Origin: DASRDZ01 sp035569495
Lineage (GTDB): Bacteria; Chloroflexota; Dormibacteria; Aeolococcales; Aeolococcaceae
Assembly: GCA_035569495.1 (NCBI GenBank)
Contig: DATMMX010000051.1
Span: forward strand, 1 to 64,000
Reading direction: 5' to 3'
DNA length: 64,000 nucleotides
Of this stretch, positions 8,298 through 16,989 are shown piece by piece. The notes under the pieces are model-generated. The model saw only the letters and a list, made by a program, of their open reading frames with translations, was not told where the DNA came from and did not search any database. The translations under genes were made by a program, and so were the position numbers. Positions within the stretch are counted from its first letter, which is position 1, and every line of letters starts with the position of its first letter.

Positions 8298-8696
8298 ATG
8301 GCTGTGCTCGACACCGCGGAAGTCATCGCCTTCCTCCCCACCACCGACCCCGGGCGGGCACGACGGTTCTTCGCCGACACCCTGGGGCTCCGGCTGGTTG
8401 AGGAGAGTCCCTACGCCCTCGTCTTCGACGCCGGCGGAACCATGGTCCGCGTCACCCCGATCGACCATGCGGTGCCGCAGGCCGGATATACCGTGCTCGG
8501 TTGGCGCGTCACCGACATCGTGGCCACCGTGTCCGAGCTGGCGACGCGCGGCGTCGAATTCCTGCGCTACGAGGGCATGGAGCAGGACCACCTCGGCATC
8601 TGGACGACCCCTGGGGGCGATCGCATCGCATGGTTCTCCGACCCCGACGGCAGCACTCTCTCGCTGACCCAGTTCGCCCGCGTGCGGATCGCCTGA
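8298..8696 (+). CDS. VOC/glyoxalase-family protein
   Basis: 132 residues with one vicinal-oxygen-chelate unit: DPGRARRFFADTLGLRL, then YEGMEQDHLGIWTTPGGDRIAWFSDPDGSTLSL. The SDPDG segment near the end is typical of glyoxalase/bleomycin-resistance-like proteins. No specific function can be assigned. Convergent with vanS, three bases apart. Confidence 0.8.
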   Translation: MAVLDTAEVIAFLPTTDPGRARRFFADTLGLRLVEESPYALVFDAGGTMVRVTPIDHAVPQAGYTVLGWRVTDIVATVSELATRGVEFLRYEGMEQDHLGIWTTPGGDRIAWFSDPDGSTLSLTQFARVRIA

Positions 8697-8699
8697 TCG

Positions 8700-9774
8700 T
8701 CATCTGCCAGTGTGCGGTGGCGCCGCGGGCAGCTGCACGGTGACGCAGAGCCCACCAGCGGCCCGGGGGGTGAGGGTGAGCGTTCCGTCGTGTGCCTGGG
8801 TGACGCTCTTGACGATTGCCAGGCCGAGGCCGACACCTGCGTGGTCGGTGCGGATGCGTCCAGTGCCACGGCGAAACGGCTCGACAAGTGTGGAAACCAA
8901 CTGCGGGGTGAGCTTCTCGCCGGTGTTCTCGACGGTCAGCACCACACTCTTGGGTTGAACACTGGTCGTGACCCACACGGTGCCCTGCTCTGGCAGGTTG
9001 TGGACGATCGCGTTGTGCACCAGGTTCGTCGTCAACTGCAGCAGGAGCGCGGGTGAGCCGATGGTGGGGGTCATGTCGCCGGAGGTTTCGATGGTGACGC
9101 CATGCTTTTCCGCCAGAGGGAGGGATGCTTCACTGGCCTCTTCGGCGATCAGCGACAGGTCGACGTGCACCGGGCTGAAGGACTTCTGGTCGGCTCGGCT
9201 GAGCAGGAGCAGCGCTTCGGTGAGGTCGATCGCCCGGGTGTTGACGGCGTGGAGGCGATCGACGAGCTCGCCGGTGTCGCGGCTGGCATCGTTGCGGGCC
9301 ACGTCGAGCAGTGTCTGCGTGACGGCCAGCGGGGTGCGCAGCTCGTGGGAGGCGTTGGCTGCGAACCTCTGCTGTTCGGCGATCTGTGCTTCGAGCCGAG
9401 CGAGCATGGTGTCGAAGGCGTCGGCGAGCTCGCGGAACTCGTCTCTGTGACCCGGTAGCCGGATTCGGTGGGAGAGCGATCCGTTCGCGGCCGTGCGTGT
9501 GGCGTCTGCGATGCGAGCCAGGGGGGCGAGCATCCGGCCGGCGAGCAACCATCCTCCCACGAGACCGAACAGGAGCAGGAACGCCAGCACGACGGCCACG
9601 GTCGGAGCGAACTCGCGCAGGACGGCGTAGCGGTAGTCGGGCACTAGGATGAGCCCGACGTGGCGCTGACGACTCAGGAACAGCCACACGGCCGCCAGCA
9701 GCAAGGCGCCGGCCAGCATCAGGAAGGCCGCATAGCTGAGGGTCAGTTTGAGGCGAACACTCAGACCGGGGGCC

Positions 9775-9782
<8 letters not shown>
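8700..9782 (-). CDS. vanS: VanS-type sensor histidine kinase
   Basis: 360 residues. Two membrane helices bracket a short external loop of roughly 30 residues, like the actinomycete VanS proteins rather than the enterococcal ones. A HAMP region follows (GRMLAPLARI). The phospho-acceptor box is ASHELRTPLAV, the N box NLVHNAIVHN and the G box DHAGVGLGLAIVKS. Predicted to sense glycopeptide and phosphorylate VanR. The GTG at 9782 overlaps the vanR stop by 8 bases, and the encoded start VDRAPGLSVRLKLTL looks like Streptomyces VanS as I remember it. Confidence 0.88.
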
Positions 9783-10476
<694 letters not shown>

Positions 10477-10494
10477 GCGATCCTACGCGCCGCC

Positions 10495-10512
10495 GCATAT
10501 CGCCGGCATATC
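10495..10512. promoter_or_regulatory. Tandem GCATATC repeats, candidate VanR operator
   Basis: GCATATC occurs at 10495-10501 and 10506-10512, spaced 11 bases, i.e. about one helical turn, in the gap between divergent vanR and vanH. Tandem direct repeats of this spacing suit a dimeric OmpR-type regulator. Inference only. Confidence 0.45.
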
Positions 10513-10560
10513 CAAAAACACATACGTGCCGGCAACACCAGGGTGCGTTGACTCGGGGGC

Positions 10561-11544
10561 GTGACCCACAGCGGACCAGCAAGAACAGGACTCACAATTT
10601 ATGGGTGCGGGCAGGACGAGGTCGCTCTGTTCCGACAGATGGCGCCTCGCCTTGGCGTTGTGCCAACCATCACGGAGGCAGCGGTCTCCGAAGCCAATAT
10701 CGCACTGGCATCCGGAAATCGATGCATCAGCGTTGGCCACAAGACTCAAGTCACCGATTCGACTCTGCGTGCACTCAGCCAACTGGGTGTCGAGTACATC
10801 TCCACCAGGAGCATCGGATACAACCATATCAATGTGACATATGCGGAGAGCGTCGGCATTTTCGTCGAAAACGTCGCCTATTCGCCCGATAGTGTAGCTG
10901 ATTACACACTGATGCTCATGCTGATGCTGGTGCGAGATGCCAGATCCATCGTCACGCGTGCGGACATTCATGACTACCGATTGAGTGATGTGCGCGCGAG
11001 GGAATTGCGCGACCTCACCATTGGCGTCATTGGAACAGGCCGCATCGGTGCAGCCGTGATCGACAGGCTACGCGGTTTCGGCTGCCGCATCCTGGCCTAT
11101 GACCATCGTCCCACAGCCTCCGCCGATTATGTTCCTCTCGATGAATTGCTGGAGCTGAGCGACATCGTCACGCTCCATACACCGCTCAACGCGGAGACGC
11201 ACCATCTCCTCAGTCGTCAACGTATCGAGCGGATGAAGCGCGGCGCGTTCGTTGTCAACACCGGACGCGGTTCGCTTCTCGATACCGACGCCCTGATCTC
11301 GGCCTTGGAGAGCGGCAGATTGGGCGGCGCGGCGTTGGATGTCCTCGAAGGAGAGGATGGAATCTTCTACGCCGACTGCAGGGACCAACCGATTGCAAAC
11401 AAGCAGTTGTTGCGGCTGCATGACCTGCCAAATGTGCTGATCAGCCCACACACCGCCTATTACACGGACCACGCCCTCCGCGACGCTGTCGCAAACTCCA
11501 TCGCCAACTGCCTGAAATATGCAAGCAGAAGGCAGCATGGGTAG
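10561..11544 (+). CDS. vanH: D-lactate dehydrogenase for glycopeptide resistance
   Basis: 327-residue D-2-hydroxyacid dehydrogenase that makes D-lactate for D-Ala-D-Lac. Strongly VanH-like along its length: ISVGHKTQV, YISTRSIGYNHIN, NVAYSPDSVADYTLML, the NAD motif GVIGTGRIG, INTGRG-like VVNTGRGSLL and ISPHTAYYTDHALRD with the catalytic His. Starts at a GTG at 10561; no other start lies before the conserved TIYGCGQDE. GC content is visibly lower than in flanking core genes, suggesting transfer. Confidence 0.93.
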   Translation: MTHSGPARTGLTIYGCGQDEVALFRQMAPRLGVVPTITEAAVSEANIALASGNRCISVGHKTQVTDSTLRALSQLGVEYISTRSIGYNHINVTYAESVGIFVENVAYSPDSVADYTLMLMLMLVRDARSIVTRADIHDYRLSDVRARELRDLTIGVIGTGRIGAAVIDRLRGFGCRILAYDHRPTASADYVPLDELLELSDIVTLHTPLNAETHHLLSRQRIERMKRGAFVVNTGRGSLLDTDALISALESGRLGGAALDVLEGEDGIFYADCRDQPIANKQLLRLHDLPNVLISPHTAYYTDHALRDAVANSIANCLKYASRRQHG

Positions 11545-12577
11545 GGTGAGGCTCGGCATCATCTTCGGGGGCTGCTCCGAAGAACATCCCATCTCGGTCA
11601 AGTCGGCCCAGGAGGTCGCGAAGAACCTCGACCTCGAAAAGTACGAGCCGTACTACATCGGGATCACCAGGGGCGGTGCCTGGAGGCTCTGTGACAGCCC
11701 TCACGCCAACTGGGAGAACGGCAGCGGCCGTCCGGCTGCGCTGTCTCCGGACCGGAGCGTCCGCGGATTGCTGGTTCTGGAGCAGGGCCAATGCCAGACG
11801 ATCAGCTTGGACGTGGTCTTCCCCGTTCTGCACGGCAGGCTCGGCGAGGACGGCGCGATGCAGGGTCTGCTGGAGCTGTCCGGCATCCCCTACGTCGGCT
11901 GCGACGTCCAGAGTTCTGTCCTGTGCATGGACAAGTCCCTCACCTACGTCGTCGCCAGAAGTGCGGGAGTTGCCACGCCGCAGTTCTGGACGGCGAGGGC
12001 GAGCAAGAGGATCGATCCCGACCGGTTTGCCTATCCCATCTTTGTCAAGCCGGCCCGATCGGGGTCGTCTTTCGGCGTCAGCAAGGTATCTCGGAAGGAA
12101 GAGCTGGTGAGCGCGGTGGCAACCGCAGGACGGTACGACTCGAAGGTGTTGATCGAAGAGGCTGTCGTCGGCAGCGAAGTCGGATGCGCCATATTGGGGA
12201 ATGACCTGGATTTGCTCGCCGGCGAGGTGGATCGAATCGCTCTATCCCATGGCTTCTTCAGGATCCACCAGGAGAGTGAGCCTGAGAGCGGGTCGGAAAA
12301 CTCAACGCCGATCGTTCCTGCTGACATTTCAGCAGAGGCGCGCACGCTCGTTCAGGAGACGGCCAAGGCCGTCTATCGCGCCATGGGATGCAGGGGGCTG
12401 GCGCGGGTGGACATGTTCCTCAAGGAGGATGGAGAGGTGATCCTCAACGAGGTCAACACTCTGCCTGGCCTGACCTCATACAGCCGTTATCCGAGAATGA
12501 TGGCAGCCGCGGGGATGCCGCTTGCTGAAGTCATCGACCGGGTGGTGTCGTTGGCATTGGCAGGAACCGGCCGTTGA
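11537..12577 (+). CDS. vanA: D-alanine--D-lactate ligase
   Basis: 346-residue ATP-grasp ligase of the VanA/VanB/VanM-like group. FGGCSEEHPISVKSA, GLLELSGIPYVGCD, CMDKSLTYVVA, VFVKPARSGSSFGV-like FVKPARSGSSFGVSK, the H-containing omega-loop region RIHQESEPESGSEN, and RGLARVDMF with NEVNTLPGLTSYSRYP are all present. The Lys-Tyr and His features of D-Ala-D-Lac rather than D-Ala-D-Ala ligases fit this group. ATG at 11537 overlaps vanH by 8 bases, as in known vanHAX operons. Subtype is not assigned. Confidence 0.93.
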   Translation: MGRVRLGIIFGGCSEEHPISVKSAQEVAKNLDLEKYEPYYIGITRGGAWRLCDSPHANWENGSGRPAALSPDRSVRGLLVLEQGQCQTISLDVVFPVLHGRLGEDGAMQGLLELSGIPYVGCDVQSSVLCMDKSLTYVVARSAGVATPQFWTARASKRIDPDRFAYPIFVKPARSGSSFGVSKVSRKEELVSAVATAGRYDSKVLIEEAVVGSEVGCAILGNDLDLLAGEVDRIALSHGFFRIHQESEPESGSENSTPIVPADISAEARTLVQETAKAVYRAMGCRGLARVDMFLKEDGEVILNEVNTLPGLTSYSRYPRMMAAAGMPLAEVIDRVVSLALAGTGR

Positions 12578-13254
12578 ACGACGACTTTGTCTTCGTGGAC
12601 GAGCTGGTATCCGGAGTCCGTTGGGATGCCAAGTACGCCACCTGGGACAACTTCACCGGCAAGCCCGTGGACGGATACCTGGCAAATCGAATCGTCGGCA
12701 CCAGGGCTCTGTGCGCGGCCCTGGAGAGAGCGCGGGAGAGAGCCGCATCCCTCGGCCTGGGCCTGCTTCTCTGGGATGGTTATCGCCCTCAACGCGCCGT
12801 CGATTGCTTCCTGCGCTGGGCGACACAATCCGAGGATGGCCGGACGAAACGGCGACACTATCCGAGCATCGACCGAGCCGAGATGTTCGAACGAGGATAT
12901 GTGGCCGCCAAGTCGGGCCACAGTCGGGGCAGCACCGTTGACTTGACGCTCTATCATCTGGCGACCGGTGAGCTTGCTCCGATGGGCGGGGACCATGATC
13001 TGATGGATCCAATCTCACACCACGGTGCAAGAGGAATCACGCAAGTCGAAGCGACGAACCGTCAACACCTCTGTTCCGTCATGGAGGCCTGCGGTTTTGA
13101 AGCATACGATTGCGAGTGGTGGCACTACACACTGAGACACGAACCGTACCCAAACACCTATTTTGACTTCCCGATCACGTCGATCAGCCTTGGTGGCGCT
13201 GCCGGGCCCGGGACTCGAACCCGGACGGGGGGCAAGCCCCCCAGCGGTTTTTAA
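12574..13254 (+). CDS. vanX: D-Ala-D-Ala dipeptidase with att-encoded C-terminal tail
   Basis: Zinc dipeptidase that removes D-Ala-D-Ala, completing the VanHAX pathway. The zinc and catalytic motifs are KSGHSRGSTVDLTL (His and Asp) and CEWWHYTLRHEPYPN (Glu, His). TTG start overlapping the vanA stop as TTGA. The family normally ends at about FDFP (202 residues); here the frame continues 24 more residues and terminates inside the tRNA-Leu-like repeat, so the tail is encoded by the attachment site. Whether the tail is tolerated is unknown. Confidence 0.92.
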   Translation: MNDDFVFVDELVSGVRWDAKYATWDNFTGKPVDGYLANRIVGTRALCAALERARERAASLGLGLLLWDGYRPQRAVDCFLRWATQSEDGRTKRRHYPSIDRAEMFERGYVAAKSGHSRGSTVDLTLYHLATGELAPMGGDHDLMDPISHHGARGITQVEATNRQHLCSVMEACGFEAYDCEWWHYTLRHEPYPNTYFDFPITSISLGGAAGPGTRTRTGGKPPSGF

Positions 13255-13255
13255 G
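13200..13255 (-). repeat. Left attachment site, tRNA-Leu 3'-half duplicate
   Basis: Matches 45231-45286 except for two bases, which lie opposite each other in the variable-arm stem so that pairing is kept. Sequence further inside (13256-13297) still resembles the tRNA 5' half in patches (gcgtct, tccgccaac) but cannot fold into a functional tRNA. Confidence 0.85.
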
Positions 13256-13658
13256 GTCGGCCACCTCGCGTCTGGCCCCGTCCGCCAACGGCCGGAAAAG
13301 CCTTGTAGCAAAAGGACACTCCGCCGTCTTGTGTTCGTCGGCGTCCGGAGAGAATCGGGCGCGTTCGTGCCGGGTTGTTGTCACGGTTGTTGTCAGGTCG
13401 TGGCGTCGTGAGCCGCTGCGCGAGCGCCACCGGGCTAGGTGGGACGGACTGTGTGTGACCACGGTCGCCCCAGCACGATGAACGGGGGACCCTGTTCCCG
13501 ATCCCCACAGGTCATACTGCTGTGTCGGACTTAAAAGCGCGCCCCGGCACGCCGTCGGTGCGCTCGATCCTGCGACAGTAAGAGGCACCGGCGCGGTACT
13601 GCGGTGGTGCCCGATCGAGGTTCAGAACGTGCCCCAGTCTATTTATGGCGGCTAGTCG
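13256..13658. other. Gene-free left end of the element
   Basis: About 400 bases without a convincing gene. Holds the decayed tRNA 5'-half similarity, the arm-type repeats and the presumed promoter of the following gene. Nothing else recognised. Confidence 0.5.
13374..13395 (+). promoter_or_regulatory. Left integrase arm-type repeats
   Basis: GTTGTTGTCA at 13374-13383 and 13386-13395, 12 bases apart. The same pair with the same spacing and orientation occurs at the right end (45151-45172). Predicted binding sites for the integrase arm-binding domain or for the excisionase. Confidence 0.6.
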
Positions 13659-14378
13659 GTGAACGACCAAGCTGCACTCTCGGCGATCAGCCTCGCGGTC
13701 GCGGTGCTCGCATTGGCCATATCAGGCCTCACAGCCTGGTTCACCCTGCTCAGATCGGGCACTGTGAGAATGACGCAGCCGACGTTGTTCTACCTCGGGC
13801 CAGACGGCGGGCGCCGCGCGCACGGTAGTCGATCTATCCCTAAGGTCTCGGTAGTGACCTTGCTCTACGCCACGGCGAAGCGAGGGCGGATCATCGAGAA
13901 TATGTTCATCCGAGTCCGCCGGGGCGAGACGGCCCAGAACTTCAACATCTGGGTCTACGGAGACCCCGCGTCGCTACGACGAGGAAGCGGCCTCTTCGTC
14001 TCAGACGTTGGGATCGCCACGACCCATCATTTCCTCCTGCCCCCGGACGTAACAACCTTCCAGTTCACGCCGGGTGTCTACGCCGTTGAAGTGCTCGCAA
14101 TCCTGGTCGGCGAGACGAGGCCTCGGCGACTCTTCAGCGTCAACCTCCAGGTTCCGGCGGATCGCCAGGCTGAAGGCAAGCCTGAAGACGGCGGACTCTT
14201 CTTCGATTGGGGCCCCGACGCCGGTGCGTACGTGGCTAGCAGCGGTCATAGCAGAGGGACGCACCCCACCGGCGTATCCGAACTGCTCGCTGTGCTCGAT
14301 ACAGCATTGACCGCGTCGCCAGAGGCTGCCGGCCCGGAGTTCCGTCCTCCCGCTGACCCAATGGGCGGGCCCCCGTGA
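13659..14378 (+). CDS. Membrane-anchored hypothetical protein
   Basis: 239 residues beginning at a GTG. Residues ~8-30 form one hydrophobic helix (LSAISLAVAVLALAISGL); the rest is soluble and beta-rich, without motifs I recognise. A similar layout, one N-terminal helix and a soluble body, is seen in the gene at 37477 of this element. No neighbours on the same strand nearby. Function unknown. Confidence 0.55.
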   Translation: MNDQAALSAISLAVAVLALAISGLTAWFTLLRSGTVRMTQPTLFYLGPDGGRRAHGSRSIPKVSVVTLLYATAKRGRIIENMFIRVRRGETAQNFNIWVYGDPASLRRGSGLFVSDVGIATTHHFLLPPDVTTFQFTPGVYAVEVLAILVGETRPRRLFSVNLQVPADRQAEGKPEDGGLFFDWGPDAGAYVASSGHSRGTHPTGVSELLAVLDTALTASPEAAGPEFRPPADPMGGPP

Positions 14379-14780
14379 CCCGCCGCGTCAGAGCGGGGAA
14401 CTCGGATTCGAGTAGGGAAGTCTCCCGCCACAGACTCGAGCTTATTCGAACCTGACCGAGGAGAGGATCGGCTCGGCGAGCTGGCCCGTGCGGCCGGTTG
14501 GACGGCAGGCTGACTCCCGACGTGGGCGTTCACCGTGCCCATTCTTGGCGTGCCCGGTGGGGGAGCCACCAAGCATGGGCACGCCAGTCCCCGGCTACCG
14601 CCTGGCGCGTTGATCGCGGCTGCCTGAGGTGCGTAGACCTGAGGGGCATCGGGCAAGGTGGCCCCGGGGACGCCTAGGTCAGGTTGCCATTCCGGCCGGG
14701 GGTGGCGGAGGGGATGCCGCGAAGCGGCACAGAGGAAAGGTCACTCGGCCAGAGTTTCGGGGCAAGGGGACTCGGCCGGT
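14379..14780. other. Gene-free stretch with two hairpins
   Basis: No credible coding region. Contains an inverted repeat ggcgtgccc/gggcacgcc (14547-14555 and 14577-14585) and a tight hairpin TGCCGC-GAA-GCGGCA (14715-14729). They could end transcription from the flanking convergent genes, though no U-tract follows either. Confidence 0.4.
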
Positions 14781-14897
14781 TCAGACCTGAATGATCTGCG
14801 GATGTCGGTGACTGAGAACCTCAAACAGGATGATGCCGACGACAACGGCAAGTACGACCGCCAACAGGAGGAGGCGTCGCCTGGTCACTCTCATCAT
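14781..14897 (-). CDS. Small single-pass membrane protein
   Basis: 38 residues: basic RVTRRR, then one hydrophobic helix (LLLLAVVLAVVVGIILFEVL) and a short His-rich tail. ATG at 14897 overlaps the stop of the upstream gene as ATGA, which is the main evidence that it is translated. Function unknown. Confidence 0.5.
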   Translation of the reverse strand: MMRVTRRRLLLLAVVLAVVVGIILFEVLSHRHPQIIQV

Positions 14898-15256
14898 TCG
14901 GGGGTATCCATAGAGAGTGGCGTAGACCAAGAGGTCGACCCTGGTAGGAGCTTCTCCAAGTTGTCGTGAATCGTACGGCACGCCCGCCGCTCGTTCGAAG
15001 AGTTCTTGCCCCAATCAACTTGGACGAATCGGAGAAGGGAGATGCTTTCGACGCTAACCCGGAGACGCCCGCCTCTGGACGCGTCCTCGTCGATTCTGCA
15101 CGTAATCTCCTCGCCCCAGGACCGCAAGCTAAACCCCGTCCGCCCGACGACCCGGCCGTCCGCCTCGACCTGTACGCGTCCGGCTCCTGTGGCACGAAGG
15201 GCGTCTTGACACGCCCTCGTCACCGTCTCTCGGTCAGCGCGAACGTATAGCTTCAT
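14894..15256 (-). CDS. Conserved-looking hypothetical protein
   Basis: 120 residues, no signal peptide or membrane helix. An alternating polar/hydrophobic pattern with SLRSWGEEITCRID and VDWGKNSSNE suggests a small beta-sheet domain; I recall similar SWGE and DWGKN motifs in uncharacterised actinobacterial proteins. First gene of a two-gene unit with the 38-residue membrane protein. Confidence 0.55.
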   Translation of the reverse strand: MKLYVRADRETVTRACQDALRATGAGRVQVEADGRVVGRTGFSLRSWGEEITCRIDEDASRGGRLRVSVESISLLRFVQVDWGKNSSNERRACRTIHDNLEKLLPGSTSWSTPLSMDTPE

Positions 15257-15288
15257 AGGGTTCGCCGATGGGCCCAGTTTTGCGGCTG

Positions 15289-15319
15289 GAGGGGCCGGCC
15301 CGGGTGGGGCCAGCCCCTC
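15289..15319 (-). terminator. Hairpin terminator-like element after pseudoprotease operon
   Basis: GAGGGGC (15289-15295) pairs with GCCCCTC (15313-15319), with GGCCC/GGGGCC pairing inside. Lies just downstream of the last gene of the minus-strand operon. Confidence 0.5.
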
Positions 15320-15340
15320 ACGGTCAAGATGATGACTTAC

Positions 15341-15688
15341 TCAGGGCGTAGGTGCAGCCGCAGGGCTGGCCGGGTCGATCCATTGGGGAGGACCGTCTGG
15401 CAGGGGCGGTCCCGCTGGAGCAGGAAGGCTTCCACCCGTCGGTAGGGCCGGAGGGGTGTCCGGAATCGCTGAGCGCATTCGCTCCGGTGTCCAGTAGTTG
15501 AGGGGCGCGCTGGGGTCGCTGTTGGTGACGCTGATGGGTGCAACGTTCACAGGCGGCCGAGTGGTTGATGCCCCGGTCACCTCACTGTGAAGCGCTATGG
15601 AGACGCCGCCGATTCCGCCCGCAACGAACACGGCCGATGCGGCGAGGACCAGGCGCGAGTGTTGGCGGATGGTGGTGAAGATGGTCAT
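15341..15688 (-). CDS. Small secreted protein with W-x3-RM motif (copy B)
   Basis: 115 residues. N-terminal signal/anchor (LVLAASAVFVAGGIGGVSIA), then a disordered Pro/Ser-rich chain with one conserved patch NYWTPERMRSAIPDT. Copy A (16536) carries the matching SHWDATRMQAAAPDV. In actinobacterial trypsin-like proteases a similar YWTPERM motif sits in the propeptide; here it is on a separate polypeptide. ATG at 15688 overlaps the stop of pseudoprotease B as ATGA. Likely partner or chaperone of that protein; inferred. Confidence 0.65.
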   Translation of the reverse strand: MTIFTTIRQHSRLVLAASAVFVAGGIGGVSIALHSEVTGASTTRPPVNVAPISVTNSDPSAPLNYWTPERMRSAIPDTPPALPTGGSLPAPAGPPLPDGPPQWIDPASPAAAPTP

Positions 15689-16527
15689 CCGTTCTTCTCC
15701 GCATCGTTGTACATGGTGACGGCGCTACTGTCGAAGTAGTCGCCATACAAGGCGTTGGGGATTCCGGATACTTGGTACGCGGTCACACTGTTGAGGTAGG
15801 CGGACTGGCCGCCGGGCTGCGTTTGCATCATCCAAGGACCGCCTCCCATACCGTCCCCCTGGTCGCACCCCACGCCCAAGGGAGGCGGTTCGCCCGACGC
15901 GCCAGGCGGAATATCGGACGCGGCCCAAGAGGCCGAACAGACCCACTGACGCTGTGAGTCGCTGGTGGGGTATCCCCAAACGTGCCAGTGCTGACGGTAG
16001 GGGGCGTTGAGCACGAGTCCCAAGCCACCAGCCTTGCTCAACAGGCTAGCGCCGTTGTTGGGAAAGAAAGTGACGACGCCGTAGTCGTATGCCTCGTCCT
16101 CCTTCTGCATGTAGGGCTGCCAGGCCTCACCCCACTTCCAGCTCCAAGTCCCGAACGGCCAGACACCGTTGTCCGCCGCCGGAGCAAAGAGCCAATTCGT
16201 CGTCCACTGCTGGGCGCTCCAGTCGAACAGGCAATGCCCGGCCGTGTAGACGATGCCGCCGGACCGCGGTCCATTGACGACGGAGGCCGAACAGACCTTG
16301 TTCACGCCTTGATCGGTGTAGTAGAACTTGCCGACCGTCGATCCTGGGAAGCGGAAGTAACCGGTGTCGTTCGGCCCGTTCTCCGGGAAGTGCTGATAGC
16401 TCTCAAAGGGGAACTGTGGGTCGTACGCGCCCGCCTCCCCGACGACAGGAAGGCTCGCTACGGCGGCGACGGCGAGCGTTGCGGCCAGCACGACGACGCG
16501 GCCAGGGGTTCGACGTGGCTTGAACAT
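15685..16527 (-). CDS. Secreted trypsin-fold protein lacking catalytic Ser (copy B)
   Basis: 280 residues with a signal peptide ending near EAGA. Trypsin/V8-like features: GKFYYTD, YTAGHCLF with the catalytic His, YDYGVVTFF with the Asp, and HWHVWGYP. The serine motif, normally (S/T)GGP(W), reads DGMGGGPWM, so Ser is Gly. It is therefore predicted not to hydrolyse peptides by the standard mechanism and may act as a binding protein. ATG at 16527 precedes a clean signal sequence. Second protein of a duplicated protease/small-protein pair. Confidence 0.75.
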   Translation of the reverse strand: MFKPRRTPGRVVVLAATLAVAAVASLPVVGEAGAYDPQFPFESYQHFPENGPNDTGYFRFPGSTVGKFYYTDQGVNKVCSASVVNGPRSGGIVYTAGHCLFDWSAQQWTTNWLFAPAADNGVWPFGTWSWKWGEAWQPYMQKEDEAYDYGVVTFFPNNGASLLSKAGGLGLVLNAPYRQHWHVWGYPTSDSQRQWVCSASWAASDIPPGASGEPPPLGVGCDQGDGMGGGPWMMQTQPGGQSAYLNSVTAYQVSGIPNALYGDYFDSSAVTMYNDAEKNG

Positions 16528-16535
16528 GTGCTCTC

Positions 16536-16979
16536 TCACGGCAGGCTCGGAAGTGGTGTTGTACCGGGAAGGCTGATCGGCGGCACGCCTACGGGTGGTG
16601 GCGGCGGCGCCTGGAAACCGGCGCAGGCTTCGGCATGTTGTTGGACGTCGGGTGCAGCGGCCTGCATCCTTGTCGCGTCCCAGTGCGACTGCACGTTGGC
16701 ATCGGTTTGATCGGCCGGTGCTGCTGCGCCCTGAGGCGGGCTCGTATCCGGGGCGGGGGTCGGCGTGACAGACGGAACGCTGGGACATGCGGTTGCGCCC
16801 GTGACAACTGGAACGGGCACGTTGGGGTCCTGAAGGAAGTGACTGGGCGACAGGTTCTCCGGGGTGCTCAGGTACATCGCCGCGCCCACGCCCAGGATGG
16901 TGGCGCACATGCCAACCGCCCCGAGTAGGCAGGCAATGGTGAGCTTGCGGTGCGTACGCATGGCTCGTCTGAATCTCAT
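16536..16979 (-). CDS. Small secreted protein with W-x3-RM motif (copy A)
   Basis: 147 residues: basic N-terminus, hydrophobic anchor (LTIACLLGAVGMCATILGV), then Pro-rich sequence with the patch SHWDATRMQAAAPDV and a polyproline tail. TAGGAG precedes the ATG. Lies between pseudoproteases A and B, nine bases before B, and is the paralogue of the gene at 15341. Confidence 0.65.
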   Translation of the reverse strand: MRFRRAMRTHRKLTIACLLGAVGMCATILGVGAAMYLSTPENLSPSHFLQDPNVPVPVVTGATACPSVPSVTPTPAPDTSPPQGAAAPADQTDANVQSHWDATRMQAAAPDVQQHAEACAGFQAPPPPPVGVPPISLPGTTPLPSLP

Positions 16980-16989
16980 GACGGTGCTC

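Noticed and set aside
10561..13254. Treating vanHAX as cargo of the tRNA-Leu element
   Set aside because: The cluster lies outside the left attachment site. No further copy of the tRNA repeat was seen to its left that would define an older element including it.
13200..13297. A second functional tRNA-Leu gene
   Set aside because: The 3' half is intact but the acceptor and anticodon 5' strands do not pair; only scattered similarity to a tRNA 5' half remains.
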